This document shows positions 22,456 to 34,091 of a stretch of DNA of 64,000 nt, one piece after another. Position numbers and translations under genes: made by a program. The notes beneath the pieces are model-generated. The model saw nothing but the letters and a program-made list of their open reading frames with translations. It was not told the DNA's origin and did not search any database. Each line of letters opens with the position of its first letter. Within the stretch, counting starts at the first letter, position 1. Origin of the DNA: Panax quinquefolius (lineage: Eukaryota; Streptophyta; Magnoliopsida; Apiales; Araliaceae); NCBI GenBank assembly GCA_020205615.1, contig JAINUW010000294.1, positions 372,001 to 436,000 on the forward strand. The letters are read 5' to 3'.

Positions 22456-22690
22456 TTGAAAAGTTCAAAGAGTATGGGTGTTTGATTTAGGGAGTCTTAT
22501 GAGAGATGATTGAATGTGATTTGGGCAAGGTTCTGGAAGATTTCTGGATTAAGACTTTGAAGAGGATTCTAGGGTTTGAAACAAGGAGAGAGAGAGGTTC
22601 GATAGTTTCTGATAACTGTTTGCAGATTTTGAATTTGTCTTTATGGCAGTTTCTTCTGACTCTGCATAAGGTGTGATGTGTCAACCATTC
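22456..22690 (-). promoter_or_regulatory. Leader-like sequence upstream of the minus-strand ORF
   Basis: On the minus strand the sequence has CTCTCTCTCTCC, then AACCCTAGAATCCTC, and reaches the ATG at 22455. This resembles a plant 5' untranslated region. No TATA box was placed confidently. Confidence 0.35.
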
Positions 22691-25386
22691 ATTGGTTGTA
22701 CAATGCCCAGTAACAAACTGTAACTCCCCATAAACTTTTTAGTTTGATATTTCTTTTAAGAAAATAGGCGTCAATGACATGGATTGACCGTTGACCTTTT
22801 TGGTTCGTAGAGTAGTTTGGTGAGGTAGTTGTGGACTCTACGTTTTTCTTTGTTGACTCAACGATCTTCTTCTGAGATATGCTGTAGTGGATGGTTTGAC
22901 ATTAATCATCATCTTGAAACTGCATGTCTTAGTCACTGATGTACTTTATGAAGGTTTGGGCACTCTACTTCTGAGATGAGTCTGCAGGTCATCTTTCCAA
23001 CCAATATTCGTATTTATCTCCACATGATCTGAGTAGTTAAGCAAGTATCCAATTCTTCTTAGCTCTTTATGAGCTGGTGTACCCTCTGGAAGTCTACGAT
23101 CGTCGAGTCTGCTTCTTCGATCGTTGAGTTCTCTTCAAACTCGACTTTAAGATCGTGGACTTTATTGGTCCTTGAGATAAACTTTGTTAAGCATTCCTTC
23201 TGGGTTAAGGTAGCTCAAGAAGGCCCAACCTCTTAGAGTGAACTAAGGGTCAGGTTTGTCCCTGAGGCGCTTTTTAAAAGTGATTTGTACTGATATCTCA
23301 TTTGACCTCTTTTGCTGGGGAGTTCCTCTACCAATTTTAGACATTTACATTAGTTGTAATCGTGGTGTCCTCCTGCTCTTACACTACGATCAGATGTTTG
23401 ATCGTAGGCTCTCCACGATTTTGAGTTAGGTGGTTGACTGGTTATCAGTAGTACATTTTGTGTCGTTCCTACTGACTATAGATCTTCATTTAGTTCGTCA
23501 GCCACAAATTTTTGGGACTCTGTAACCGGTACATTGCTTTATAGTATACCTCTGATGTTTTAGAGCTACTGTACTATTAGAAGATTACTGCTCCCCCATA
23601 TTTGATATTGTCTTCTTAGAGAGACATAAGTTCTTTTTCTTCATGTGTAGCAGAAGGCAGCCTTGTATATCTCATTCTGGCAAAAGTCATTAAATCTTCT
23701 TGTGTCATAGACATGGGTATCTTCAGGGTTGATCATTCTACGATCCTTTGACAGCACAACGAACGTAGTCTTCCTTGTTAGTGTGTACTTGTGGAGTTCT
23801 GCTCCCGTAATGAGTTCCTCATGTTTAATGATCGATGATCCTCTTAGGTGAGCTTCCTTGAGGATTCTTCTCTTATGACATGCTTTGCATGATTGAGCAT
23901 ATAAGACCCTTTTCATCTTTAGTTGAATGGCATGCTTCCATATAAAGATCAGCAGCCATGTGAGCTTCATTTAGATTAGCTCAGCAGGTCTTCAAGGACA
24001 TGCTTTGACATATAGGAATTTTATCAGAATCATTTATGAACAGTCTTAAGCCTTCTGCTAGTTGAATCTTCTTGAATGAAGTCTTCTGCTTCAGCATTCC
24101 TTAGTGTGGTCAGATAGACCAAGTACCTGCAGGTTAGATATATTTCTATTTTTGGTACCCATAGTTAAATGGGTCCTACCAGGTTAGTTTTCAAAATCCA
24201 TGTTCCTCATATATTTGGATTTTCATCATATTGATCACCAACAATCAGGTTCATGCATATAACTAATTTAGATATTACATTATGAGATGCATGATGATGA
24301 GTGTGTTTAATATTAGCCATTTTAATAAAACACTCTTTTCTTTGATGGTTTCATCATTCGCTGGGTTATGTTCACAGAGTTTAAATGTTCACAGGGTGAG
24401 AATCAACTCTATGACTTATTTGTATTTGGTTGATTCATGGAGGTGGTCAGTTTCTACAAATCTTCAAGATACTCTTGTAGAACTGATCATACTTTATGTG
24501 TTATTAAAAACTTAGAACATAGGTTTGTACATACATTCTCACCCAACAACAAAGATTATTCCACATAAGATTAATTTAAACTTTGATATACTTATGACCT
24601 ATTTCAGATTTCTTTCAAGATGTCATCTTCAACCTAAAACTTGGATGGAGAGAAATTTTGTAAGCATTTAAGTTTCCAACCTCAGAGTACTTTCTCTCTT
24701 CAGCTTTTTAGGTAGAGTATGATTCCTTGAGAGAATACTGTTATAGTTCATAAGCAGGTGCTACATGATGTACACATTTATATTAGTGAGGAACCTTACC
24801 TTTCTTCTGTCAGTTTCTTAACAGTCATTTAACTTAGATATACTGAGGTTAGGCATTGATGTGCATAGTTTCTCATTTACTCCTGACAGTTTGGTGCTCT
24901 AGTTGACTTTCAGTCAATTAGTCGTGGTCTTGAAGATGCAAGCTAAGACAATCTCAGTATCTTTAGTTCTTTGACATCCTTGAGTTCATAAGGTTTACAT
25001 CTAGCCTCTAGTTGGCCAAATACATGTTTGAGAAGTTCTTTTTTCTTCTCTGGATAAGCATTTCTTAGCATGTATGGCCTTTTCATCTTTTCAGACTGGT
25101 GGATGTTTGACTCTTTTCTGTTGATGTCTCTTAAGCTTCCTAGCCTGGTCTTCAGACTACAAGAATGATCGTGGGTAAGGATTGGTCTTGTTGATATGGC
25201 AATCAAGAACATGGACCAATCTGAATAGCTTCAAGTGTATATACACATTTACCTGTTCACAATATTTCCAACGTGTGAGCTCATCTGCTTATAACAAGTG
25301 ACTTACTACTAAACTAAGTTTAGAACAATGTTTGTGCCTAGAATCATACCCAAAACAATTAGCTTTTGAATATAGCATGAGAACCT
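22691..25386 (-). other. Degenerate retroelement interior, no domain recognised
   Basis: Nothing longer than about 110 codons is open. A minus-strand frame at 23641-23970 has a CKACHKRRILKEAH stretch faintly like a gag-pre-integrase zinc motif, but this is too weak to name. Words such as TCGTAGAGT, CTACGATC and GATCGTAG recur here and again at 30590-30690, suggesting both belong to the same repeat family. The primer site at 25387-25398 implies the segment is the interior of a minus-strand LTR element. Confidence 0.4.
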
Positions 25387-25398
25387 GCTTTGATACCA
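25387..25398 (-). other. Primer-binding site of a copia-like element
   Basis: On the minus strand TGGTATCAAAGC lies two bases after an LTR end CTAACA, the normal spacing. It is complementary to initiator Met tRNA apart from one base. Confidence 0.7.
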
Positions 25399-25400
25399 AT

Positions 25401-26367
25401 TGTTAGTTTCCAGTAGGCACATAATAGATCTAGAAGGGGGGGGGGGGTTGAATAGATCCTTTTAATTTCAAATACTTTTCTCGTTAATTTTGTATTGCTA
25501 ATGATTTATCATATGACAAACATAAGAATCTTTTCAAGCATAGCGGAATAAGTAAAGATCCCCTACATTGATATATTTATAATCATACATACATTGTTCT
25601 TAGAGTTAGTTCGATTGTAAGCAATTAAAACATACATAGCAGTTATAGCAGTTAATGTACATAATGTAAATGACATAAAGTAAAAGACACAAGGGATTTT
25701 AAGTGGTTCTGAGACTCAAGCTCCTAATCCACTCTTCTGCTTTCAACTAGTAGGATTTCCACTAAGGAAGGGAAGCACCCTAAATCACTAAGATTCCTTC
25801 AAAGCCAGGAGCCTTGGGACTTCAGTTCACTAAGAACTCTTCAAGGCCAGCAGCCTTGGAACTTCTCTAGTTCCCTAGGAACTCTTCAAGCCCAACAGTC
25901 TTGGAACTTCATTTAGCCCCTCCGAACAAGGACCCCTCAGGCCCTAGTTTCTGTTGTTGTTGATGTTATTGTTGTTGGTGCTTAGCTGCTAAGATGTATT
26001 TAAGCTTGAACATCTTTTGTACTTAGCAACTTGGTGTGGTCCTCTTTGCATTCTGCTTCGAGTCTGGACCACATCTTCTTTGGTGAAGCTGATCTTCATT
26101 TTGTTCTGCTTATCTTCATATGATGTCAGCTGTGCACCATCACCATTCCCTGAACCCTTCTTGCCTGGTTGGCAGACATGGTTTTGAACTTGTTTTGTTT
26201 TGACTTCGACGCCTTAAATCCGGGTCTCTTTCAACTGCATGATGGTGCTCCACAGTTCTCTGATTCACACAAACATTCAATTGAAAAAGCCTCAAAAGAA
26301 CGAATCTGTCTTATATATATTCCAAAACAATACTACCATTCCCCAGGTTCTTTCTAACCGTTACATT
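25401..26367 (-). mobile_element. Copia-like LTR (SIRE/Maximus style), right end not resolved
   Basis: Read on the minus strand the LTR ends in CTAACA next to the primer site. Near that end it carries a C12 run; on the plus strand this is CTAGAAGGGGGG... followed by GTTGAATAGATC, a motif I associate with SIRE-type plant copia LTRs. Minus-strand codons further right read acidic and basic residues without a clean frame. A CAA/CAG-rich stretch lies at about 25950-25985. The far end seems lost where LTR D begins. Confidence 0.5.
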
Positions 26368-26821
26368 TGTTCTTGTCATAATATCAAATAGTATCATTAC
26401 AAACCTATATTATTACATAGGTATGCTACAAGTTTGCTTTAGCCTTCACTTTATCCTTGTCGAATCCTTTGGTCATATCGTCTAAGCTGCAATCATATGG
26501 TTCAAGCAAGTTTGAGCATAACAAGCTCAGCAAGTACAACAATTTCATTTTTAAAAGCATGTTTGAAACATAGGAAATCGTATATCTTCAATAACGGGAT
26601 GATAGTTATGAAGTACTATCAATAACTTAAAATAGCGTTTCTTTTCCTTCAAAACATTTTGCAATAACAATAATAATTCATCAATTCTGGTTCAAGACGT
26701 GAACGTATTATAGTCTCTTTGAAAAGGACCACCCGACACGAAGTCCGTAAGTCCGGCATATCTTACGAGCACTTCTAGGTGATCAGCCTATAGTACTCTA
26801 TGTTAATCAACACTACATTCA

Positions 26822-26878
26822 TTAAACGTGTATGCGTTTAAGTTGTGGCAACCTCACGTACCCATCGAATACTCGATG
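26822..26878 (-). other. Two short perfect hairpins in LTR D
   Basis: TTAAACG/CGTTTAA (26822-26841) and CATCGA/TCGATG (26863-26878) sit near the 3' end of the LTR in its own orientation, again where the other LTRs carry hairpins. Confidence 0.55.
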
Positions 26879-27640
26879 AAAAATACATTTGTTTATTCAT
26901 ATACAGGCTTACCTTGAATCCGTACCAATTAGTTGGCGTAGGATAGCGTTAGCAATTCTATATTGAAAGACTTGTAAATAAATAAATCAATCTATCAAGA
27001 TTAGTCTAGCCGAGTTAAAACTGGCTTCGACCCTTTCTTTAAAATCATACATGCATCTCATAATGTGAATCATTTGAAAACCTGGCTAACACGAAGGTTA
27101 GACAAGCGTTTAAGAAAAACTTACCTTCAGCGTCTGCTACAGAACAATTATGTTTCCTTTGAGTCTTTATAGTCTCTACAGCACATAATCATATAACATA
27201 CCACGTTAGGTCATGAATGAACATACTTAGTTCCTAAAGAATCTTACCCTACTTCTCAATCTAATCCCGTATTAGATTTGTTATTTATGGGTTCCAGCTT
27301 TCCCTCATTCTTTTACATCATTCTTACCAACTTCATTCTCTTCTATAACTTAATTGAAATTATTTCATTAATACAACTTGGTTCAAGTTAAGTACCCTTC
27401 CTCACAGCTTTCTAACGTCCTTACGTTATTAATCCGAAACTCGATCGTCATTGGTTAAGTACGCTTATTGCTTACCATTCACATTCTCATTCGATTGTCT
27501 TATATTCAACCTTTAATCATCATACATTAAGTGTCTAATCAATGCCTTAATAATGTTATATTAACACCTTAGGTCATTACTAATGTGTTATCTTTCCTCC
27601 TATACTCATAAACATTCATCACTGTCCAAACCCTAGGGTT

Positions 27641-27836
27641 GGCGCTGTGGCGCCACCCTTCTTTCTTTGTGTATTTGCGGCTACCGAAAGTTAATAGTAG
27701 GCCGCAGATTGGGACTTATTATACGCCACAGTCCTTGCTTTTTCATGTCGCGCTACGGCGCGAAAGTTAAGAAGGTTCAGACACTGTTCTGGCGCTGCGG
27801 CGCCATCTTTTGGCCTTCGATTGGCGCCGCGACGCC
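27641..27836. repeat. Four GC-rich quasi-palindromes in AT-rich LTR D
   Basis: GGCGCTGTGGCGCC (27641-27654), TCGCGCTACGGCGCGA (27748-27763), GGCGCTGCGGCGCC (27791-27804) and GGCGCCGCGACGCC (27823-27836). All have inverted GC arms around 4-6 bases. They lie upstream of... no gene, but within the transcribed half of the LTR. Confidence 0.7.
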
Positions 27837-28872
27837 AACTCTGTGCCTTAGAAAATTTTTGCAGATTTTCAACTTTGCGAAATTCCCGGACGCATAACTT
27901 CTTCGTTATAAGTCCAAATTGGCTCGTTCAAAAGCCTACGGTTCACAAATTACATACTCTATGCGTTCATGCAAGAATTTTATCTATTCAACTTTTTTTG
28001 CTAAAATTTCACCTATTAGTCCATTTTTAATGAAAACGATAAACGTTCGTGAACGTTCAACTCTCGTTTCTTCGTTCTAAGTCAGAATCCGGTCATTTTC
28101 GAGTTCAGAACTCTATAACGCCAAATAAGACTTGTCTCTATTGAAAACAAACATTTCCAAGCTCAATATCAAAATTCGGCTTCCATTCCGAGAATTTCAC
28201 GAATTCGACGATTGTCGTTTAATCGTTTGAATTCCAGCGAAACTTCGTTATATGAGATTTTTAAACCATTTCACTTGGATTCAATCCATTATACTACCAT
28301 CTTGACATACATGCTTTGTTAACCTAATAAGTTATTGCTTGTTCTTAATAAGTTCAAAACTCATAAACTTATAAACTACTTATTAAAGTATAACATACTT
28401 AATTTCATTTCTTATGACTTATTAGTAAGTTAAGTCCTTTAATCATTATTCTTACCTCTTATTAGTCATGCTAACTTCTTAATATAAACATATTACCACT
28501 TCTTACAAGTTCTTATACTTTCATTATTGTTCTTCACAAGTTCGTAACTTAAATGATTACGAATAGCTTATTCATGATTTATACGGCTTATTAAGACTTA
28601 AGCCCTTTGGTTTATCATTCCTTAACATACTAGCTCTACCAATACCCCCTTCTCTGCTAATGGAAGAGAAAGAAAATCATGGCTTAGGATCACTTACTCT
28701 TTGATATTCATTTGACTATGCCTTGCTCAATCTTTAATCTCCTTCTTGATCCTTGAAATATGAAAGACTAGCTTTCTTACTTTTCTAGCTTATTCTCTCA
28801 ACCAAATATGTTGTTTAGCTTGAGAGGAGTTGGATGAAATTTGAACAACCAACAAATGAAGTGAGGCTTCTC

Positions 28873-28880
28873 TATTTATA
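28873..28880 (-). promoter_or_regulatory. TATA box of LTR D
   Basis: TATAAATA on the minus strand, followed by GAGAAGCCTCACTTC, similar in layout to the TATA regions of LTRs A and B. Confidence 0.6.
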
Positions 28881-29952
28881 GGAAATCCTAAGTTAGGGCA
28901 TAAGGGTCATTAAGCCACTCCACCTCCTTAATTCCACCTCCTTACTATTCCTTATTTGCTCACCAAGTTTACTTGGCCTCCACAACTTTTATCTCTTGCT
29001 TGCTCCCCACAAAACTTATCCTTTACTTAGCTTTTAAGTTACTTGGTCATCACATGACTTATCTCTTGCTTAGCCAACAAGCATAAGCACTTTACTTAGC
29101 CTTTAAGTTATTTAACTTATCCTTTGCCTAACACTTAAGTCTACTTGCTCAACACATTTAATTCTTGATCACTAATTCACCCATATAATCATGGGTTGCC
29201 CCATGGATCCTCCTAATCCATTGGATTCTTACTTTGGGCTTAAGGTTTAATTAACCTAACTTATACATTGGGCTTGAATTAAGTTACTTTAGGCTTCTCA
29301 TTAATCAACCACTTGGGCTTATCAATATCTTATTGGACTTTACAATTTCTTACACAATTCTATTCATAAATGGCTTAAAGCCTTATAACGCATAATTTAT
29401 GTATTAATCTCATATCCTAACTCATATACTTATTCAATACATACAACATACCATCATTCATACGTACTCGCATAATACCCTGTATCATACTTGTATTCAT
29501 TACTTCGTATAATACCTACGTATTAAACGATTATTGTTTAATTCATTAATCGCATTACATTTCATTCTTGTAAATCATTTTCCTTAAACGTTAGGTTTTA
29601 AGTCCACAGGCGAAATATTACGTTTTCCATAACTGAAATATTATTGGATATTCCATCTCACCTCGATATTATATCGTTACGTATTTCTTGGAAGTTCAAA
29701 AATAATTCTCGAGCAGAAATGCGTGAATAGTGTTTTTCGGAAAATTTCTCGAAAAACTTTTATTTTCGTCTTGGATATTCAAACACTTTAATTCTACCAC
29801 ATAGCCAAAATCCTACAATGTTCTGATATGTTTAAATCATATAACGACCTTCAATTAGCTTGCTCCATAAATAATCCATTAAATTCATTTAATCCTTATA
29901 ATTAAATAAAATTTTAATTCTTCTTAAAATTCGATTTTTCTCGGGCGTTACA

Positions 29953-30766
29953 AGCTTTAGGTTCATGGTGATTCGTAGAGTTGCTCTTTGGATCTTCTCT
30001 TTGCTCTGCCACTCTTCTGAATGTTATCTTATTGTCCTTCTCTGCTCTCCGCTTGGCTGCCATCTTCAGTGGCATTCTCTTCTTTGTTGAGTGAAGCTTT
30101 AGTCTGTTTAAGTTCTTCTTCTAAGTCTGCTTCACTTCCACCTTCGTAGTCTCACTGTCACGGAGACTTGTTCATTTAAGCTTTGGTGGAACTCCTAAAG
30201 TCAACAAGATAGCATTCTAACAACTTAATGATTCTGCATTATAGCAATCATCAGTAACTCTTGATCTTTGAAGCTCTGTTGATTTATACTCCTTCCCAAT
30301 CTTCCCGTTGGAAAGTAGCCGTTAAAAGCTTTTTGAATTGCTTCGCAGATCTCGAGTTATTTGGTGTAGACTGCAGATGTGACATGACAACCCCTTTTCT
30401 GACTTTTTGACACTGCAGTCTACTGTTTCACCTACCCCATCAGAGATGTCACTTTGATGTCTCGGGTAGGTAGTCAAATTTATTTCCTCCTTTTGATTTC
30501 TAGATCAGAGGTTATCTTTTTGCATCGATGCTCTCAATAAGCTTTGTTCGAATATCAATCTTTAGGTTGAACCGTTGCCAATGCTTCAATCTGCAGTTGT
30601 TCGAACTCTACGATTCTGATGCATGTCTTCTTGGACCTGATCGTAGTGTCTTGTTGACAGGTAGAGACAACACTACGATCTTGAAGAGTGTTGATTAGAT
30701 CTTCAATGTATAACACCTCTTCCTTCTCTTGTGTAGTGCTTCAACACTTCTATTTTCCTCGACTGA
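29953..30766 (-). other. Retroelement debris, acidic coding-like stretch
   Basis: On the minus strand about 30060-30190 reads a glutamate-rich patch (EADLEEELKQ and ESREG motifs) without a start or clean end. The rest has no frame. Shared words with 22691-25386 suggest the same family. It ends where the CACTA-like terminus begins. Confidence 0.35.
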
Positions 30767-30799
30767 CACTTGTACAAAATAGTAAATAGACAACACTTA

Positions 30800-30960
30800 A
30801 ACAACAACGTTTTTATAAAAACGTTGTGTATTTTTTTCCACAATGTTTTTTTAACAAAACGTTGTAGATATATATGGAAAAACGTTATCTATTTATAATA
30901 GCATTTTTTAGATTTAAATAGATAACGTTTTTAAAAAAAAAACGTTATCTATGTCAAAAA
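30800..30960 (+). repeat. Subterminal ACGTT repeats of CACTA-like element 1
   Basis: The core ACAACGTTTTT is mirrored as AAAAACGTTGT (30809-30832). The variants AAAACGTTGTAGA, AAAACGTTATCTA and TAGATAACGTTTT follow. Such short mirrored repeats near the end are where CACTA transposase subunits bind. Confidence 0.65.
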
Positions 30961-31059
30961 CATGGAGCTTCAAATAAAGGGCGGAGAAGTGAAAACTTAA
31001 ATTTGACATAACATAACATAAAGTTAAAGTTTCTTTCACATAACATAAGGAAACTGTAA

Positions 31060-31245
31060 CCATCTCAGCACCACCATCGCTCTCTCTCTCTTTCGTGGCT
31101 TCCTAGCTCTCCCCTCGTCAATCTCTCTCTCTCTCTCTCTCTCTCTCGTGGCTTCCTAGTCTCCCAATTTCGCGTCTCTCCTACCGCACTGCTCTGCTCC
31201 TTAACCAACTCAGCACCACCATCGCTGTTAGCAAATAACAATCAG
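31060..31245 (+). promoter_or_regulatory. Leader-like exon with CT repeats and splice donor
   Basis: CT-microsatellites at 31079-31094 and 31122-31147 and duplicated CAGCACCACCATCGCT words precede a good donor, CAG/GTATTA, at 31245/31246. It could be the untranslated first exon of a transcript through the ALF4-like exons. No TATA box was fixed. Confidence 0.4.
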
Positions 31246-31427
31246 GTATTAATCTAGGGTTTATAGTTTTTCCAATTTTGTTCACCTCTCTCTAAAAATC
31301 TCAGCCCTAACACAAACAAATAAACCAAACTTCTCTCCTCTCCTAATTTGGGCCCTAAATTTGAACAAATCCAACCCCAATTTTGACTTATTTTCTTACT
31401 CGAAACACCCTAAACACTTGTTGTTAG

Positions 31428-33238
31428 TCAAGTTTATATTTTTCACTATCCCAATCGGAAGAGTCTACATCCGTGTTAGTTGATTTTCTCAATACTATTT
31501 ACGATTCGGTTGTAACGGATCCAGAAAATGAAGAATTTGAGAACACTGCGTGTGAAATCCTTTCAGAAATTCATACATATTTATCCTCTCCTTCACTGGA
31601 CCAGGTATGATTCATTCTATTTTTCAAACTTCTGTAATTTTGATTCTGTAATTTGTGGCTAAGCTTGTGATTTTTGGGTTGTTTGTTGTTCCTCTGTAGG
31701 AAGTTATGGACGCACTTTTATTTGAGTTGCCAAATGTTGTTGCTAGGTTTTCAAGCGCCTCAAAGAGTAGTATCAGTGTTTCAGAGGGTATTATTGATCG
31801 ATTTGTAGTTAGTTGTAGCACTTGCAATATACTTTCTATTTTGTGTGAGGTATTATTCTAGTATTCCTTTTTCTGTGAAAATTTTTTCATATATGTAAAA
31901 ACTCGAATTGCCCTTTTTATTGGGTGGCCCTTCTAGAATTCAATAGGAAGATGCATATAATTGAAATTATCTCTTAATATTTTGTTTTAAGTACTTCATG
32001 AAATCTCTATGGATTTGTACTGCTTGCCAATGATAAATGTAGCTTTCGTACCCTACTAATTGGTTTTATAGATTTTATGCATTGTTCTCCATTGCTTACT
32101 CTACAGCTAGGTTATGTCTTTTAATTTCATGTATGGGATACTTCATTCTCATTTTTTTTTGACCAGGCACTGGGTTCTCCGGGCACGATGTACAAATCTT
32201 GTAGTTATTATGCTCTTATATGAAGTGGGCTAACAAAAGGTAATGGTATAATAGGTGACACACAAATTGCATGGTCAATAAGTAAAGGATGAGCTAAGTG
32301 GCATTCATGCCATTTATTTTTAAGGATACGATGTGATCTTTATTGTTATTATTATTTTTACTCCCTCATTTACACAAAAAGAGTCACATTTTGACTTTTT
32401 AAATCAATTTGCAAAATTCTAAAAAAATCAAAATTAATATGAATTCAATTGATTTTAGTTGATAAAATTGTAATTGTTGTAAACTATCTAAAAAGTACTA
32501 TGGATAAACATATATTATTTTGAAAATTTACATGAAATGTATCAAGTGAGTTAAAATTTGTGATTGTCGATTCTCAAATATGTTTTAGCACTCTTAAAGA
32601 TTCCAAACTCAAAGTAAGTTAAAAAAGTATATGTACTAATATAGTTTAAAATTGCTTTGCATAACTGTTCTGGAGTACATCGAATAAGCTTTAGATCAAT
32701 CAACTGTTGTTTTTTTGGTTTTATTTCTCAAAGAGTGAATTTAACTGGCCTTCATTTAATTGCTTATTCATTTGACTTTGTGCTACATATATTAATTGCA
32801 GAGCTTGGAAAGTTGGTGTAAACATGTTTCTTGGTTTTCAGTTTTTCTTTCCATTCAGAGACTACACTTTGAGCAAGTAAAAGTTGCAGTTCCTGGTACC
32901 TTTAATGTTTTAAAGGCCATGACTTTGAAGACAGACGATGAAGATGCAGATGTAGAGGACTTGTTTGACAAAGAAATTGGCATAGCTATTTCTATACTAG
33001 CAATCTGTGTAAAGTTGGTCGATGACAAAGCAATTGGCAAAGCACTTTTGTTTACCTTTGTTTTAAAACTTCTTCCTTGATTCACAGGCTCTTGCGTCAA
33101 TTAGCATGGGGCATGAAACTTCAAGATGTCTTCCTTTCATGTTATAATTGTCGCGGTGTCTTCGGTACTGTCATTTATCATACCTCAATTTAATAACAAG
33201 GTGCGATATTGACATGATCACTAGCATTGTTCTTAAAG
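31428..33238 (+). pseudogene. ALF4: ALF4-like gene fragment, introns retained
   Basis: Four exons are visible with in-phase junctions: 31428-31604 (VLVDFLNTIYDSV...LSSPSLDQ), 31700-31849 (EVMDALLFELPNVVARFSSA), 32167-32239 (ALGSPGTMYKS) and 32842-33238 (FLSIQRLHFEQVKVAVP, then LFDKEIGIA). Order and motifs match ABERRANT LATERAL ROOT FORMATION 4, a plant protein needed for lateral root initiation that binds and regulates RBX1 of SCF ubiquitin ligases. It is a fragment: no start-codon exon and no C-terminal half. Exon 3 has a TGA at 32221 where the family has an open codon. Exon 4 has a stop at 33078 and a later shift, although ISMGHETSRCLPF can still be read. Retained introns indicate a DNA-level copy, not a retrocopy. 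Identification is from recalled family motifs. Confidence 0.75.
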
Positions 33239-33399
33239 GTAGTTTACCACTCTGTCATACATTGTTGCTCCGGATATATGAAAAGTCTTAAAGTATTTCT
33301 AAGATATTAACATGTTAAGTGTTTTCCTATCACTGTTGAATTTTGTTTGCTTAACACTTTCTCAAAAGGTTAGCCTAACAGTAAGCCTAGCCCGGTTGT

Positions 33400-33691
33400 T
33401 GTTCTACCCTCCAGTCTTATAATGTGGATATATGCTTATGTGGACACCCCTCTTCTATGATCTCTAGAGCTCCATTTGTTGATGTTGCTCAAGTTACTAG
33501 TGGAGGTATGCCGCTACAATGATTCCTATGATTTTTTTTGGAAGTTTGAAATTGGCTTTGGACATAAAGATCTCATTTTTGTTTGTTTTGGATTTTATTG
33601 ATTATCTGAGAATCGAGCAGTAATGTGCCCTCTTGTGGAGTATGAGCGTAGAATCGTTGCAGGGGAACTTGTGGATGGTGATGCTTGCCAG
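33400..33691 (+). pseudogene. AFG1-like ATPase N-terminal exons, fragment
   Basis: Two exons are joined in phase: one ending at 33505 (open from about 33400, ...SRAPFVDVAQVTSG) with donor GTATGC, and 33621-33691 (PLVEYERRIVAGELVDGDAC) with acceptor GAGCAG and donor GTATGA. The PLVEYERRI..GELVDGD motif is the start of the mature region of the plant AFG1-like (LACE1-type) mitochondrial AAA ATPase, recalled from the family. Everything after, including Walker motifs, is absent. It lies on the same strand only about 160 bp after the ALF4-like exons. These are unrelated genes, so the pair is chimeric. Confidence 0.6.
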
Positions 33692-34091
33692 GTATGACAA
33701 ATTCTTTTTTCTGCAGTCATGGAGTGAAACTAGAATTGAATAATTAGTTTAGTTATTTAATTTATTAAAATTTGCATTTTTTAGCTTGCATATACAGTGA
33801 TTTTTTTGGGCACCCATTATGTGGTTTGTGTTATTATTGTACTAGTTGAGTGTCCCTGTTGCAATTGAATAATGCACTACTTATCAGTAAGGTACTATAT
33901 TGACAAAAGCTTTATGCAAGTTTTTGTGTTGATTTCTAAACCCCAAATTTTAAATAGTTTAGTTCTTGATAGGAAGAGCACTAATAAGTTGCAACTTGTA
34001 AGCAAGTTATGTGTTATTCTAAATGGCCTTCTGCTAAGCTATGCTCTTATCTGTTTGGGTTTCCATTATTAGAGTATATCCTGACAGTAAC
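33692..34091. other. Unassigned sequence
   Basis: AT-rich, with no exon or ORF I can support; possibly the next intron of the AFG1-like fragment or the end of CACTA-like element 1. Confidence 0.35.

Larger units (their letters stand above)
26368..29952 (-). mobile_element. Long gypsy-type LTR D (minus strand)
   Basis: The minus strand starts TGTAACGCCCGAGAAAAATC at 29952, a typical plant gypsy LTR start, and appears to end AAGAACA at 26368. It contains a TATA box (28873-28880), four GC-rich palindromic boxes (27641-27836) and two perfect short hairpins (26822-26841, 26863-26878). At about 3.6 kb it is longer than LTRs A-C. No matching 5-bp duplication was found, so the left border is tentative and it may be a truncated copy. 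No ORF inside is credible. Confidence 0.6.
30767..34091 (+). mobile_element. CACTA-like element 1 carrying host gene exons, right end not seen
   Basis: The sequence CACTTGTACAAAAT at 30767 resembles the CACTACAA terminus with a small insertion. It is followed by at least five copies of ACGTTGT/ACAACGT and ACGTTATC in both orientations (30800-30960), the arrangement of CACTA subterminal repeats. Next come a leader-like exon and ALF4-like and AFG1-like exons. No transposase is present and no right terminal repeat was found before LTR E begins at 34092. A Pack-CACTA reading is therefore an inference. Confidence 0.45.

Noticed and set aside
23641..23970. Gag-pre-integrase domain call on the minus strand
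   Set aside because: Only a CKACHKRR-like stretch is similar; the His/Cys spacing and following residues do not support it.
25387..25398. tRNA gene remnant (GCTTTGATACCA)
   Set aside because: Only the 12-nt primer-binding complement is present; no cloverleaf. The same applies at 16162, 41625 and 49043.
26368..29952. Target-site duplication for LTR D
   Set aside because: The base after the right end is AGCTT; no matching pentamer was found at the left end, so none is claimed.
31077..31150. CT microsatellite as a regulatory GAGA element
   Set aside because: It is a plain (CT)n run in a leader-like exon; no evidence beyond composition.
32855..33100. Minus-strand 81-codon ORF opposite ALF4-like exon 4
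   Set aside because: Shadow of the plus-strand exon, which has recognisable family motifs and splice sites.
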